DNA of 64,000 nucleotides from Diplonema papillatum (Eukaryota; Euglenozoa; Diplonemea; Diplonemida; Diplonemidae), in the NCBI GenBank assembly GCA_030068145.1, contig JAPJBO010000058.1:372001-436000 (forward strand), written 5' to 3'. The notes beneath the pieces were generated by a model. It saw only the letters and a program-made list of their open reading frames with translations, was not told the DNA's origin and did not search any database. Positions 44,502-54,587 of this stretch are shown here, piece by piece. The position numbers and the translations under genes are program-made. The first letter of the stretch is position 1, and every line of letters begins with the position of its first letter.

Positions 44502-47255
44502 ATGGCGTTTTTTGATTCGTGTTTAGTAGAGCACAACGAAGATGGTGCAGGGTGGAAACCGGGAGGGGTTTGCATGGAAGATGAGGTGCGGCGGCTGGCG
44601 AAGGAGCTGCAGCGACGCGAAGGGGATCATCAGGTAGCGAGGGAGGAGGTCGTGCAAGCAGAGGCCGACGTGGAAAGGGTCGACAGAGAGCTGGAGGAAG
44701 CCTGCGAAATTGAAAAGGTGGCGGAGAAGCAGGTGAGCGAAGGCGTCAGAAGTTGGAGAGCGTCGCACGAACGCTTGGCGCAGAGCGCGCGGCTGTTGGC
44801 GGAGGCAAAGCTGGGGCAGCAGGGCCGTGTAGTGGAGCTTCAGGTGCAGACAGACCGGTGGGGGGCACTGAACAAAAGACACACAGCCCTGAAGCAGGCG
44901 ATGACCTGCCGGCAACAGGCTGGTGCCGCTCTGTCGCTGCTCACAGCAAACGCTGAAGCCCGGGCCAGCGACGCCGCGGAACACTTGAGCGCCGCTAAAC
45001 AAGCGTTGGCTCAACTGCAAGCCGCGTATCGCACCGCCGTCGAAACGGCACGCACCACCAACAGCGACCTCCTCGGCAAACAGGACCTTTCTCACCACGC
45101 CTCTCAACACGCGGCGCATGCTCAACAACGGAGACTGGCCGAGCAGACCAGGGGGTGTTCCCGTGAAAAGCTGCTTGTTGACGGCGTGTTTCCGGACACC
45201 GTTCGACATTCCAATAGAACCATCTCTCCTGATCGATCTGACGGGCAACAGCGCCAGAAAAGACAACTGCCCCCCAAGGGTGCCTTTGAGAAGCCAGGCA
45301 CAGTTAGACAACCGAGCAAAGCAATCTCTCCTCAACGATCTGACGCGCAACAGCGTCGCAGAATGCAAGGGCAGTTCACGGCTTACTCTCCGGAACGGTT
45401 ACACGAGAATGGCGAGCATCCACCTGTTTGGCAACCCAACTACCCGATCTCTTCGCAACAATCACTGGATGCGAAACAGCGATGCACAAGACAAGGGCTG
45501 TCTGGTAGTTACTCGCCTGAAAAGCTACTTGACGGCATCAGGGGCCTAGCCACTGCTCGGCAGCCGAACAAAGGCGTCTCTCTTCACGCTTCGCTAGACC
45601 AAGGGGAGTGTAAACAAAAACAGTCCCGGAGTTACTCACCTGAGAAGCCGTTCGATGCCAGCGATGGTCCATGCGCGGTTCGGCAAACCTATGCAAGCTT
45701 TTCTCCTCAACGATCAACGGACGAGCAACAGAGCTGGAAAAAGCGAAGAGATTGCTCTCCGGAAAGGCCGAATGACGACCAGCCCGAGGGTCGCGATGCG
45801 GTTCGGCAGCTCCACAAAAGCACCACCACCCCATCGCCGCGCACCTCGCCTACCCGTGCCCTGTCCACGGAACGATTTTGCCACCACATCGGCGACAGCC
45901 CAGAATGGATCCGAGTCGCGTCGCCAGCAGCAAAGGCTTACATCTCCGCCTTCGTCCGCCGTGAAACGAAACACGACGGCGCTGGACAAGAAGCGTGCGG
46001 AGCGCTGGCGATGGCGGACCCGGTTTGGCCCTGCCAAAAAGAGTCACGCGCGCCCACGCACCAGGCGAGACCTGCCGAGTGCAAGACGTGCAGCCCTCCG
46101 CGGCATGAGGTGACCCCTAAGCTGCAAAAGGCGCGCGTTGGGTACTTTTGCCCTGCTGCTTCACCTGACGAAGCCGACCCAAACAGGCGCTTCACCCCAT
46201 CACGCCGGTCGCAGCCTGTCCTCGTACACGAAGGATTCTCGTCGAAGTCTTGTTTGGCGGCAACCATGTCGCCAGTACGCAGGCAACCAACCCCTGACGA
46301 AGCCTGCAAGACCCATGCCCTTGCAACCTTTGAATGCGTTGCAGACAGCTTCTCGTCTTCGTTTAGCGCTCGGCACGCGCTGCACAAGCAGCGACACGCA
46401 CATTGGCTGGCCGCTGCTTCTTCTGCATCGGAAGCAGGCTTTCAGCTTCAACCAAAAGCACCAGCCTCCGAAACCAGACTGAGCCCCGTGCGGATGATGG
46501 CTGTCGGCGTCAAACCTGCTGAGCAATGCCAGTCGCTGTTCCCCTCGGGTGGCAGCCCTTGCGAGACATTGGCTCCGGCAAGCCCTGCAAACACTTCGAT
46601 ACGAGCACCAACCCCTGTTCTGATTTCCAAGACGCCTTCCCGTGTTGCACGCATGGTGACACCTGATAGACTAGAGCACACCACTCCGCAGCACGTACTG
46701 CAAAAGCTGTATCCGCGCCCCACCGGAGCCGAACAGAATCCTACGAAGCCCTTATCGCCGCCCGTGTACCTCCAAGAGGAGAGAACACCACCGCACTACC
46801 CATGGCATGCTACTGTCCCATACGACGATTCCAAAGAAGGGGGGGGCCTCGTCGGTTACCATCGGTTTGGTATTCCTCGTGCATCCCCGGCGCGGCTATC
46901 GCCGTGTGTGACAGCACCTTGCTCTGGGTTCGTTCCTTGTCTCTCGTCGCCTGGTGGTCAACGCAGGATCAGCCCGTCGAGTCAAAGTCGTTTTGACGCA
47001 CGCATTGCCCGCCTTTCTCCGCCAGACGGCCGAGATGTTAGAGAGGGATCGCGCACATTCTTCCTGCTTGCCTCGCCGGTTGCGCCGGTGGACAGCACCA
47101 ACAAAAACAGACCGACGGCTGGAAGACGCAGGTCGCCACTGGCGCCGCTTCCAATCGATGCACCGAACGCCACCACCACAACGTTCGTAGCGCCTGCGAA
47201 ACCTGCTACTAGACGATTGCCCGATTTGCGAGTACATCAGCAAGTGGTTTCCTGA
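44502..47255 (+). CDS. Coiled-coil and Ser/Pro-repeat protein
   Basis: Single exon, 917 residues from ATG 44502 (ccATGG context). About residues 25-215 are a long coiled coil rich in Glu, Arg, Ala and Gln (EVRRLAKELQRREGDHQ, DRELEEACEIEKVAEKQ). About residues 218-453 hold six degenerate repeats of 35-42 residues, each with a SPE(K/R) start (YSPEKLLD, YSPERLHE, CSPERPND), then VRQPx(3)ISPQRS and a Gln/Arg/Lys-rich end. The rest is Ser/Pro/Arg-rich and disordered with many S/T-P sites (MSPVRRQP, LSPVRMM, RLSPPDGRD), candidate targets of proline-directed kinases. No enzyme domain is visible. Such architecture suits a cytoskeletal or microtubule-associated scaffold, but that is inference. The family is not recognised. 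Confidence 0.75.
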   Translation: MAFFDSCLVEHNEDGAGWKPGGVCMEDEVRRLAKELQRREGDHQVAREEVVQAEADVERVDRELEEACEIEKVAEKQVSEGVRSWRASHERLAQSARLLAEAKLGQQGRVVELQVQTDRWGALNKRHTALKQAMTCRQQAGAALSLLTANAEARASDAAEHLSAAKQALAQLQAAYRTAVETARTTNSDLLGKQDLSHHASQHAAHAQQRRLAEQTRGCSREKLLVDGVFPDTVRHSNRTISPDRSDGQQRQKRQLPPKGAFEKPGTVRQPSKAISPQRSDAQQRRRMQGQFTAYSPERLHENGEHPPVWQPNYPISSQQSLDAKQRCTRQGLSGSYSPEKLLDGIRGLATARQPNKGVSLHASLDQGECKQKQSRSYSPEKPFDASDGPCAVRQTYASFSPQRSTDEQQSWKKRRDCSPERPNDDQPEGRDAVRQLHKSTTTPSPRTSPTRALSTERFCHHIGDSPEWIRVASPAAKAYISAFVRRETKHDGAGQEACGALAMADPVWPCQKESRAPTHQARPAECKTCSPPRHEVTPKLQKARVGYFCPAASPDEADPNRRFTPSRRSQPVLVHEGFSSKSCLAATMSPVRRQPTPDEACKTHALATFECVADSFSSSFSARHALHKQRHAHWLAAASSASEAGFQLQPKAPASETRLSPVRMMAVGVKPAEQCQSLFPSGGSPCETLAPASPANTSIRAPTPVLISKTPSRVARMVTPDRLEHTTPQHVLQKLYPRPTGAEQNPTKPLSPPVYLQEERTPPHYPWHATVPYDDSKEGGGLVGYHRFGIPRASPARLSPCVTAPCSGFVPCLSSPGGQRRISPSSQSRFDARIARLSPPDGRDVREGSRTFFLLASPVAPVDSTNKNRPTAGRRRSPLAPLPIDAPNATTTTFVAPAKPATRRLPDLRVHQQVVS

Positions 47256-48311
47256 AAATGCCAGTGACCTCACTGCGGCTCATTCTGATGTTGTCAGGTA
47301 CAAACAGAGCTTGCTTCAACCTGTGCGAGTGATTGCGTTTACGTTGCGCAGGCTGAATGTTCTGAAACACTAACATGCTCAGTTTCACTGAGTGCCCTTT
47401 CCCGGCGAGCTACGAGGGTTTGCGGGCTACGAGCAACAGAAGGAGGGCCAGCTACTCTTTCCACACACTAGTCAATTCACGAACGCCCAACTACTATCAC
47501 GTACTTTTACGAGATTAGCCGGCAGCTGCTGCTTCACTGCGCGGGGCATTCGTCGTGGGTAGAGAGTGTCTGTTGAGCCGGGTTCTCCGGAGCTCGGGTG
47601 GAACTATTCTCATCCTACCGTACAGTTTGCTCCAGTTACCCGTTTCTTTGCAACACACAATAGACAAAAACATCCAATTGAATTTGTTTCTCCTGTATTC
47701 TCCGTTGTTAGAGATTACTGTTTTACTTATTGCTTTCCTCTCTTGTTGTTGTTTTGAGGCAAGATCCTTGCCGGCATGCGCTGCTGATTACAAATCACGA
47801 CCCGCGTGAACAGTTTTCCTTCGCCTGCAGACGTCTGTCACTTCGCAGGTTTCCTAGTGGAATCAAGCGCCTCCAGTGGCGGTGAACTGGGTCGAAATCG
47901 GCCTCCAGCTGGACCAGGAACGCCGATCGCTGCTGCACCAAACGCCGCTTGGACGCCTTCTGTTTCCGGACGTCCCTTTTACGGCGGTGGTGGCCGCGCT
48001 GAAGTGCGGACACATTACCTTCCGGCGGCCGAGGTTCCGCTTGTTGAACACCGCGGAGGCGTCAGCAAGCCTCCTTTTACCGTCTTGAACCCTATTTTCC
48101 GTTCAAGCCGCCGAGGTTTTCCGACCGGCTACATTCATCAAGAGCCAGGAGTTCCCGACGAGGAATTGCCCCCCGCAAAATAGACCCAAAGCGCGTATCC
48201 GAAATGTGCTGATAGGGGTACCCTCTTTAGCCTTCCCCAAAAAAGTGGAGAGCTAAGTTCAAGAATTTCAACTCAACATTTAGATATCAAATCTAAAACG
48301 AAAGGAAACCG
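47256..48311. other. Spacer with one doubtful exon
   Basis: No confident gene. A GC3-rich open stretch at 47879-48088 (frame beginning VNWVEIGLQLDQERRSLL) and an overlapping frame running to 48183 both look partly protein-like; see the separate entry. Confidence 0.4.
47879..48183 (+). CDS. Doubtful exon, two competing frames
   Basis: After an acceptor-like ttcgcag (47847) two + frames stay open. One (47879-48088) has strongly GC-biased third positions like the real genes and reads LGRLLFPDVPFTAVVAALKCG. The other (to 48183) is Gly/Pro-rich and ends ELPPAK. No ATG start or partner exon was found for either. It may be a terminal exon of an unrecognised short gene or a gene remnant. Confidence 0.2.
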
Positions 48312-49351
48312 ATGACCGTTGGGTTGTTCGCAGTCTCCGTCGCGATATCCTTATGGACACCTTAACCGCGGCGGGATAGGGAACGTCGTCATCAAAGACG
48401 CCACCTTTGAACGGGAACTCAAAGTCCCAACACGCACCTCCTTCTCCGAGCAACTCGCCACCGGCGACGCTGGCCCCCACTACGTCATCTCCATGTGCTG
48501 TGCAACAGTGCTCGGAGGTCTTCCGACAGCTTCGAATACGGCAACTACCACCACGACTACACGCACATCTGCGCATGTGCTCAAGTTGGGAAAAAGGGCA
48601 AGAGTGCGTCACGGGGTGCAACGGGCCGGTCACACACAGCGAAGCCGAGGAGATTTGCTCCAACAAGGGAGCCCGTCTCTGCTCCAAAACCGAGCTGTGA
48701 TACAACGTCGCTGTCGACATGCATTGGTAGCGACGTTGAAGAGAATTTGATTTGGACCTTGACCTCATGTGACAATGGGCACGTTGCTCAAGGCGGATCA
48801 GTTGTGGGGGCTCGCAAGAGCGGTCTCGAAGCTGACAGCAGGAGTCGTCTGCTGCTCGTCCGACAGAAAAGCGGATCTTTGCATCTCCGAAACAGCTCAA
48901 GAGTGCAGCAGCAAAGACGGCAGCCACAGCTGCTGTGACGAGAGGAAGTACACGTACAACCCAGTACCTTGCGCGACTGACTGGATTGCCAGGCATGCAT
49001 GAAACCGACACCTGACACGAATGGTCACCGTCAATGTGTTGACAAGGTATACTACAAAAAGACGCAGATTTTCGGATCGAAGTACGGCTTAATGTGCTGC
49101 AACAGCGAACCAAGCCAAGTAAAATGTGAGTCAGGGTACTGTTCTCTTGCTCCCTGCAGTGGTGGTAACAAGAATTTGTCTGGCGACTGGTTCATCACGC
49201 ATGAGCCCCGCTTGGACCATTGTGCGCGGCGACGAGTGGTCGAGGACCCACTGCGTGTCATGGGAACGGATGCGACCAGTGTAAGGACGGATATTTCAAG
49301 TACAGTCAGAAGGCCGAGTGCGTCTCGTGTGATGCTATCGATGCATGCACG

Positions 49352-49423
49352 CAATGCCCCCTCCAGGATTGTGCACAATGCCCCCTCCAGGATTGTGCAC
49401 AATGGCCCTCCAGGATTGTGCAC
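49352..49423. repeat. 24-bp tandem repeat, three copies
   Basis: The 24-bp unit ccccctccaggattgtgcac plus aatg is present three times; the third copy has lost one base, which shifts the reading frame of the Cys-rich motif CPLQDCAQ coded by the first two. Confidence 0.85.
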
Positions 49424-49585
49424 AATGCTCGTCGAACCTTCCGCGAACCAGATGCGATGCTCTTCCCGGCCTGAGTGATCCATCATACTGCTGCGAAACT
49501 GGTCGCAAAACCATGTGCTCCACTACTCCTGCTCCCGCACTCGCCTTCCTCCTGTATCCGAATGTGACAAAAACATTCAGCCCTC

Positions 49586-49969
49586 CCGGCAACTAGCGCT
49601 CCGTTGACAGTTGCGCCGCCAACAAATGCACCGCCAACGCGAATTCCGAACAGCCGTACTCCGTCTACTGAGGCACCGGCGACTAACTCTCCTGGAGCAA
49701 CGAGTAGTTCGTCGACTCCTGTACCGCCCAGCGCTGCACCAGCTGCAGACGAAGGACCGGACGACGAGGCACCGGTAGACGCGGTACCCGAAGACGCGAC
49801 ATTGCCTTCTGATGTTCCGCTTACGAATGCTCCGGCAACTAGCGCTCCGTTGACAGTTGCGCCGCCAACAAATGCACCGCCAACGCGAATTCCGAACAGC
49901 AGTACTCCGTCTACTGTGGCACCGGCGACTAGCTCTCCCGGAGCAACAAGTAGTCCGTCGACTCCTGTA
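49586..49969. repeat. 138-bp direct repeat, period 246 bp
   Basis: Segments 49586-49723 and 49832-49969 are nearly identical and encode APLTVAPPTNAPPTRIPN-type sequence. The 246-bp spacing equals 82 codons, so this duplication kept the frame. Confidence 0.85.
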
Positions 49970-50340
49970 CTTGTGGGTTTAGGATCTTCGTCCAGCGACA
50001 AACAGGCTTCGGCTTGCGAATCCTCGTTTGGAGACACAGTCACGTGGGGAATTTGGCTGGGGCGGCACATCTGTTATCCAGTGTTGCAACGACTTAAACA
50101 CAAAAAAGACTGTTTGCTGCAAGCCAGTTGCACCGAAGCAAACGAAATGCGGACGAAGTCGGACATCTGGAATCCAGTGTTGCAACGTCTTAAACACAAA
50201 AAAGAATTTCTCGCTTCCGCAGAAAATTTTATCAGCTCTAGGAGCTTTCTTTCCTCACCCCTCGCTTTTCTCTCTGTCCACCCCCTCTCTCTCGTGAACC
50301 CATCAACCCTCAACACCGCTGTCTCTTCTACCTCAGGGTG

Positions 50341-51321
50341 CTGTCTACAGTTGACACAGAGCACCGTTGCACCCCATAAAGAAGCCATAGTGGGAAGACC
50401 GGAACTAACGAGTGCGCACCTTCAGAAGGTAGATACGTGATGTTTCTTCCGTGGACTAGGTGGTGGCACCTTAGCCATGACAATGAAATCTCGAAACACC
50501 GTATTCTTGGCACGAGAAGAAATTGAACGTGAGCAGCCAACGAAAGTGAACGAATAAACCAGAACCACAAATTCCTCCCCTCCGCAAGCAGCTTCGTCAG
50601 CCGTAGGAGGTTTTCTCGCCCCCCGCATTTCTCTCTACCCGCCCTCTAAGGTTCCCCCTAAGATAACATTTACCGTTCAAACGAGATCGAAAAAGACGCA
50701 AAAAAGACCAAGAAAGACACTGTAGGCGTGCAAGGGCATGACCACAGGCACACTGTAATGAGGGGCTCCGTGTGGATTGAGTGGCCCTGGTCTGCAATTG
50801 TGGCTGTTTCGGGGTGTCAACTGCCGAGTCATTTGGACTGTGGTACTGCTAGTACCTTTTCCGGCATGCCACCTTTGCTTGTACAGAGCTTGCGCACTGT
50901 CTCTCGGCACCGCATCGAACACCGCAAAATGTGGCCACCTCGTAGCCCGCCGCCGTAGACCAGGCAGTTGCCAAGAAGCGTGACATCCCAAGACGGTGCT
51001 CCCTGCGAGACGGGCTCGCCCGCCAGCCAGAACGGCCCGTACCGCCTCCGACGGAGCGACCTACATCCGCTTAGAAGTACGGGGTAGTAGTGAAGCGACT
51101 CGGAAGGATGGTCTCTGCACTCCAGCAACAAGTTGTTCGCTTGCCAATGCACTTCGGGTGTTTATTGTACTCACAGGAACGGAAAGGAAGAGCAGAGTAT
51201 TTACTTACGTCCTTGTGCGCTTGCGGACCCTTAGCGACGTCAACTTCAGTTCGTCTTAATCAAATGGAATCAAACAACGATACCCACAGCACACGTGAGC
51301 AGAGGGGGGAGGGTACGAACA
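50341..51321. other. Spacer containing a dispersed repeat copy
   Basis: No gene. The part 51001-51125 resembles 61111-61289 (blocks cctccg..ggagcgac, agtacg, gatggtctctgcact). An A-rich 19-mer at 50691-50709 recurs inverted at 57872-57890. Confidence 0.4.
51001..51125. repeat. Dispersed repeat copy
   Basis: Diverged match to 61111-61289 over several ordered blocks; see the finding on the dispersed family. No coding capacity seen. Confidence 0.5.
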
Positions 51322-52413
51322 ATGCAGCTACACGCCGCAGCAGTCGTGCTTGTTCTGCTGTTACCATGTGTGTGCCAATGTGTGTATGCCAACGGTGAGA
51401 TCGAAGATGCGCCGAAAGAGGTTGATTCTCCCAACGACATGGCACCGGAAGATGTAGGACCCGTGGAGAACTCACCAGAAGATTTCTCTCCTGAAGACCA
51501 GGCGCCGAAAGAGACACCTGAGACGGTGGCCCCCGACACGGAAGCACCAGATACAATGGCCCCCACGATAGCCCCTGATACAGGTGCACCAGACACCTTG
51601 GTTCCCACCACGGCTCCGAATACGATAGCTCCAAACACAGCTGCTCCCACTATAGCCCCGGACACGCGGGCTCCTCCCACTGATGCGCCCGCCACACCCG
51701 CGCCTCCCCAGACCGATTTTTCTTGGTGCGAATTTGATGCCGACTGCCGTGGGAACGGAGACCAACTGGCCGTATGCGACGACAGCAATTTGTGCAAGTG
51801 CTCTGCTGGCTTCTCCGATGTAGATGGCGCGGTTCGTGACTGTTACCCGGAGGAAACCTCTCCGGAGTCGATGACAACCCTGTATTTCAGCTTGCGATGG
51901 CGCCATGGAAACTACGCAGCGACAAATGCCGATGCTGTGCAATCCGTGGTCGAGCAAGTGCTGGGCCTGCCAGTGCAAGGCAAGTTCCTGGTGCTTCCTG
52001 GGTCTGTTGTCGTGGCAGGCGGTGTGAACGTTACAGTCGGAGCAATGCTGCCGACTGTCGATAGCATGGGCGCCAAGGTACAAAATGAAGTTGATCAGAA
52101 TGACGACCTGAAGAGAACCTTAGGGAGCCAGATCCCTGACGTCACCGCTATCACAGCGGCGTTCAACAAAAACCGATGCACGATCAAGAATGGGGAAGGC
52201 ATCCTCGTCGAAAAGTCATGCCGCGTAGTGTCGTGCACCAACCCGTACATCCCCATTCGGGGGCAGTGCCTCACAGACGGCAGTTCATCGAACCTCGCCG
52301 CGATCTTCTATCTGGCTGCTGCTTGCGCTCTTGTTGCCACTTTTGCTGCGTTCCTTTGCAGAAAAAGCATAAAACAGCGCGAGTACCGAAAGTACTACGA
52401 CGAGATTTCTTGA
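51322..52413 (+). CDS. Thr/Pro-rich type I surface protein with EGF-like domain
   Basis: Single exon, 363 residues from ATG 51322. Residues 1-26 are a signal peptide (AAAVVLVLLLPCVCQ). Residues 27-131 form a mucin-like stalk of repeated TxAPDT/APTxAP units and acidic PED units, likely O-glycosylated. Residues 134-175 are an EGF-like module (C-x4-DC...C...C-x-C-x5-...C). A folded region of about 140 residues follows (TTLYFSLRWRHGNYAA, NVTVGAML, CRVVSCTNPY) with one N-glycosylation site, then a membrane helix (about 324-346, IFYLAAACALVATFAAFLC) and a short basic/Tyr tail (KYYDEIS). The layout equals that of the broken upstream gene in its Thr/Pro repeats, so the two may be related surface antigens or adhesins. 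Ligand unknown. Confidence 0.82.
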   Translation: MQLHAAAVVLVLLLPCVCQCVYANGEIEDAPKEVDSPNDMAPEDVGPVENSPEDFSPEDQAPKETPETVAPDTEAPDTMAPTIAPDTGAPDTLVPTTAPNTIAPNTAAPTIAPDTRAPPTDAPATPAPPQTDFSWCEFDADCRGNGDQLAVCDDSNLCKCSAGFSDVDGAVRDCYPEETSPESMTTLYFSLRWRHGNYAATNADAVQSVVEQVLGLPVQGKFLVLPGSVVVAGGVNVTVGAMLPTVDSMGAKVQNEVDQNDDLKRTLGSQIPDVTAITAAFNKNRCTIKNGEGILVEKSCRVVSCTNPYIPIRGQCLTDGSSSNLAAIFYLAAACALVATFAAFLCRKSIKQREYRKYYDEIS

Positions 52414-53303
52414 GATTGGACTACTGGTTCATCGTTGCCAATTATAGCTATTCGCCTCCTATCCGAAAACCTAGCATTCTCTCTCGTTTCGTTTCGCTCC
52501 ATCGCCTGCTGATTTGCAGCATAGAAACCAAGCACAACAATTGGCCTTACGGTGTGGAGGTCAAAACTAATGGTGTTGCTCAAGTACCCGCATTCTTACG
52601 TGCCCGATAGCTGGGCAATGAATTCTCGTGCCGCCTGCCCGATAGGAGGTGTCGTGCCTTGCCAGGTGGGTGGGCGTCCTTTAGGTGAATTGGGAAATAA
52701 TTGCTTCACAGGAAAACGCGTTCGCCGATACTTCCGAAGTAGAGCGGGCACAATGGCTCGCATGCTTCGGAAGAGTTCGATTTTATTTCGGGCAGGCTGG
52801 GTTTTTAGTGTGGTCTCTTGCGGCGCGCGTTTTGTTTCTTCTGCTCCCTGAGTCTCTTCACCCGCAACTACTCAAGCCCGTTTTTCATCAAAGTACCTGC
52901 GATCCAGTTGCGGACATGTTGCCCACCATCGCGTCGCGTCGGAGGTTGAACAGGCATCGTGCCTGTGTCGGCGGAACAACTAGAATTACCGAGCGTCATA
53001 CAACTGACACGCACCCTCACGGTCCAGGTCAGCAGAAATCGTGCGAACGTGACACCACCGTCAATTACAGAGGGGTCGCCTGTTGCAGACTCAAGTCCCA
53101 GCAACCTCGGCGTCGTACGGTTACCCAGACCCAACGAAACAACCCCAACCCGCCTTACTGTCGATCGGTGACATTGAAACACTGGATCCCTAAATCGAAA
53201 CAGTGTACATACACACACAAGTGAGCGGGAAACGGTGGGTATCGCACGATACATAACAACGCCCACCCTCTAAATCCAGTTGTGCAAAAGAAGAAAGAAA
53301 GTG
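52414..53303. other. No gene recognised
   Basis: Intergenic spacer of about 0.9 kb between two surface-protein genes; short motif-free frames only. Confidence 0.45.
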
Positions 53304-54587
53304 ATGCTTTGCATAGCAGCGGGGTTGCTTGTTTTCGCTGCAGACCCTGAGTTTGCAGTCGATGTCTGCGGGCCGCAGGTTTGGATGAATCATGCGGGAG
53401 TGAAGGTCGCCTCGCAAACAGGCAAGTTGGGAGCAGACGATGCCATCATGATAGAGATAACGAAAACCGATCTGACTGCCAACTGGGTCGGCGTCGGCCT
53501 ACACGGAGGGCACATGGACACCGAGATGTACGTCGCATACTGGGACAGCGATATCGTGGTCGTGCACAACTATTTCTCCACTTCCGATTCGTTCCCGTCG
53601 GTTCCGTCGGATACACCGGTTACAATATACTACACGGATTCTACATCCGTGCGCTTTTATCGAAAGATGTACAACCCTGAAGGCGTCCATACCAATCCTA
53701 TCCAACGAGGCATCGCCATGATTTTCTCTTGGGCAAAAGGGCAAGGCCAGCCGGGGGCTGGATGGACCACGCACGGCACCACAAACGAAACTCGGGGAAC
53801 TGGTCAGGTGATCCCCGCTGGATCCGATGTATGCACCCATCCACAAAACAGCTCGTTCGTCCCTTCCAGTTGCGGCTTTGCCGTCGTTGACACCTACATC
53901 GACCTGTCCTTAAATGTCGGCATGTACGATGAAGAGCCCGCTGTTGCATTCCACTGGAACATGATTCTCCCGACGACAGCGCCTCCGTACAATTGGATCG
54001 GCTTCGGGTTTCAGGGAGAGAACAATACGTGCGACATGTACGTCACTAACTTTGACGGCTACGTTGGCAATTTCTTGTCGACTTCGTGGGATACCAAACC
54101 GCAAGCTTGGGACGACTCCGTCATCGTCGACTCCACGACAACAATCCAACAGCACGAAAGCCGGCAAATTGTCAATGTAACGTTCATTAGGTTGCTGGAC
54201 ACGGGAGAGTCAAAGACCGCCAACCTAACCTCAGGCGAAAATGTAACTGTGGTTTGGGCATTCGGCTCTGGGAATCCTGATCCCAACGTCGATTCGTGGA
54301 CTCAACATAAATCCTCCGACTGGGATAGACTTACACTGGGTATTCCTGAGTGGAACTGCTCCAACATCACACCGTCTTCAGATGACTCTCGAGGTAGCAC
54401 CACACTTGGTACCGCCGGTGTTGTCGTTGTGTGCATTGCGAGCATCGTAGTCATTGTTGGAGTTTTTGTCTGGTTCCGCTTCCAAACCCATGCCGCTCAT
54501 GGATTTCACGAACTCGGTTCTGAAGGGTTTACGTCTGTCGGAAGTCCTGTCACATGCAATGATGCAACGGACGTAGAGGCCGAGTGA
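53304..54587 (+). CDS. Type I membrane protein with two DOMON domains
   Basis: Single exon, 427 residues from ATG 53304. Residues 1-17 are a signal peptide (MLCIAAGLLVFAADP). Two DOMON-type beta-sandwich domains follow, about 25-165 and 190-335. Hallmarks are ANWVGVGLHGGHMDTEMYVAY in the first and YNWIGFGFQGENNTCDMYVTNFDG in the second, the W-x-G-x-G-x(6-8)-M motif of domains that bind haem or sugar. The first domain keeps two Met near the expected haem-ligand position; in the second one is replaced by Thr/Cys. Several NxT/S sites (NVT, NLT, NCS) are present. One membrane helix (about 366-390, AGVVVVCIASIVVIVGVFVWF) and an acidic tail complete it. No cytochrome b561 or monooxygenase domain is fused. 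Role: surface redox or carbohydrate binding, by inference. Confidence 0.83.
   Translation: MLCIAAGLLVFAADPEFAVDVCGPQVWMNHAGVKVASQTGKLGADDAIMIEITKTDLTANWVGVGLHGGHMDTEMYVAYWDSDIVVVHNYFSTSDSFPSVPSDTPVTIYYTDSTSVRFYRKMYNPEGVHTNPIQRGIAMIFSWAKGQGQPGAGWTTHGTTNETRGTGQVIPAGSDVCTHPQNSSFVPSSCGFAVVDTYIDLSLNVGMYDEEPAVAFHWNMILPTTAPPYNWIGFGFQGENNTCDMYVTNFDGYVGNFLSTSWDTKPQAWDDSVIVDSTTTIQQHESRQIVNVTFIRLLDTGESKTANLTSGENVTVVWAFGSGNPDPNVDSWTQHKSSDWDRLTLGIPEWNCSNITPSSDDSRGSTTLGTAGVVVVCIASIVVIVGVFVWFRFQTHAAHGFHELGSEGFTSVGSPVTCNDATDVEAE

Larger units (their letters stand above)
48312..50340 (+). pseudogene. Broken Cys-rich, Thr/Pro-rich surface-protein gene
   Basis: A start codon at 48312 opens a signal-peptide-like run (MTVGLFAVSVAISL) that meets TAA at 48363. 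Downstream, Cys-rich protein-like stretches appear in changing frames: ICSNKGARLCSKTEL (frame ends 48699), LIWTLTSCDNGHV (next frame, about 48740-48800), AGVVCCSSDRKADLC (third frame to 49002), VYYKKTQIFGSKYG (about 49035-49170), and GNGCDQCKDGYFKYS (about 49262-49320). Then come three 24/23-bp repeats, two Thr/Pro-rich repeats (49586-49723, 49832-49969) and a final Cys-rich part (VIQCCNDLNTKKTVCC) in yet another frame. GARLC...EL followed by WT...C...GH and a later CC is a recurrent pattern of protist surface proteins. At least five frame changes in 2 kb without plausible introns argue for a decayed gene; poor assembly is the alternative. Confidence 0.6.

Noticed and set aside
48280..49113. 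277-residue minus-strand open frame
   Set aside because: It is antisense to the Cys-rich broken gene, and its Cys/Arg/Ser composition is the expected mirror of that sequence.
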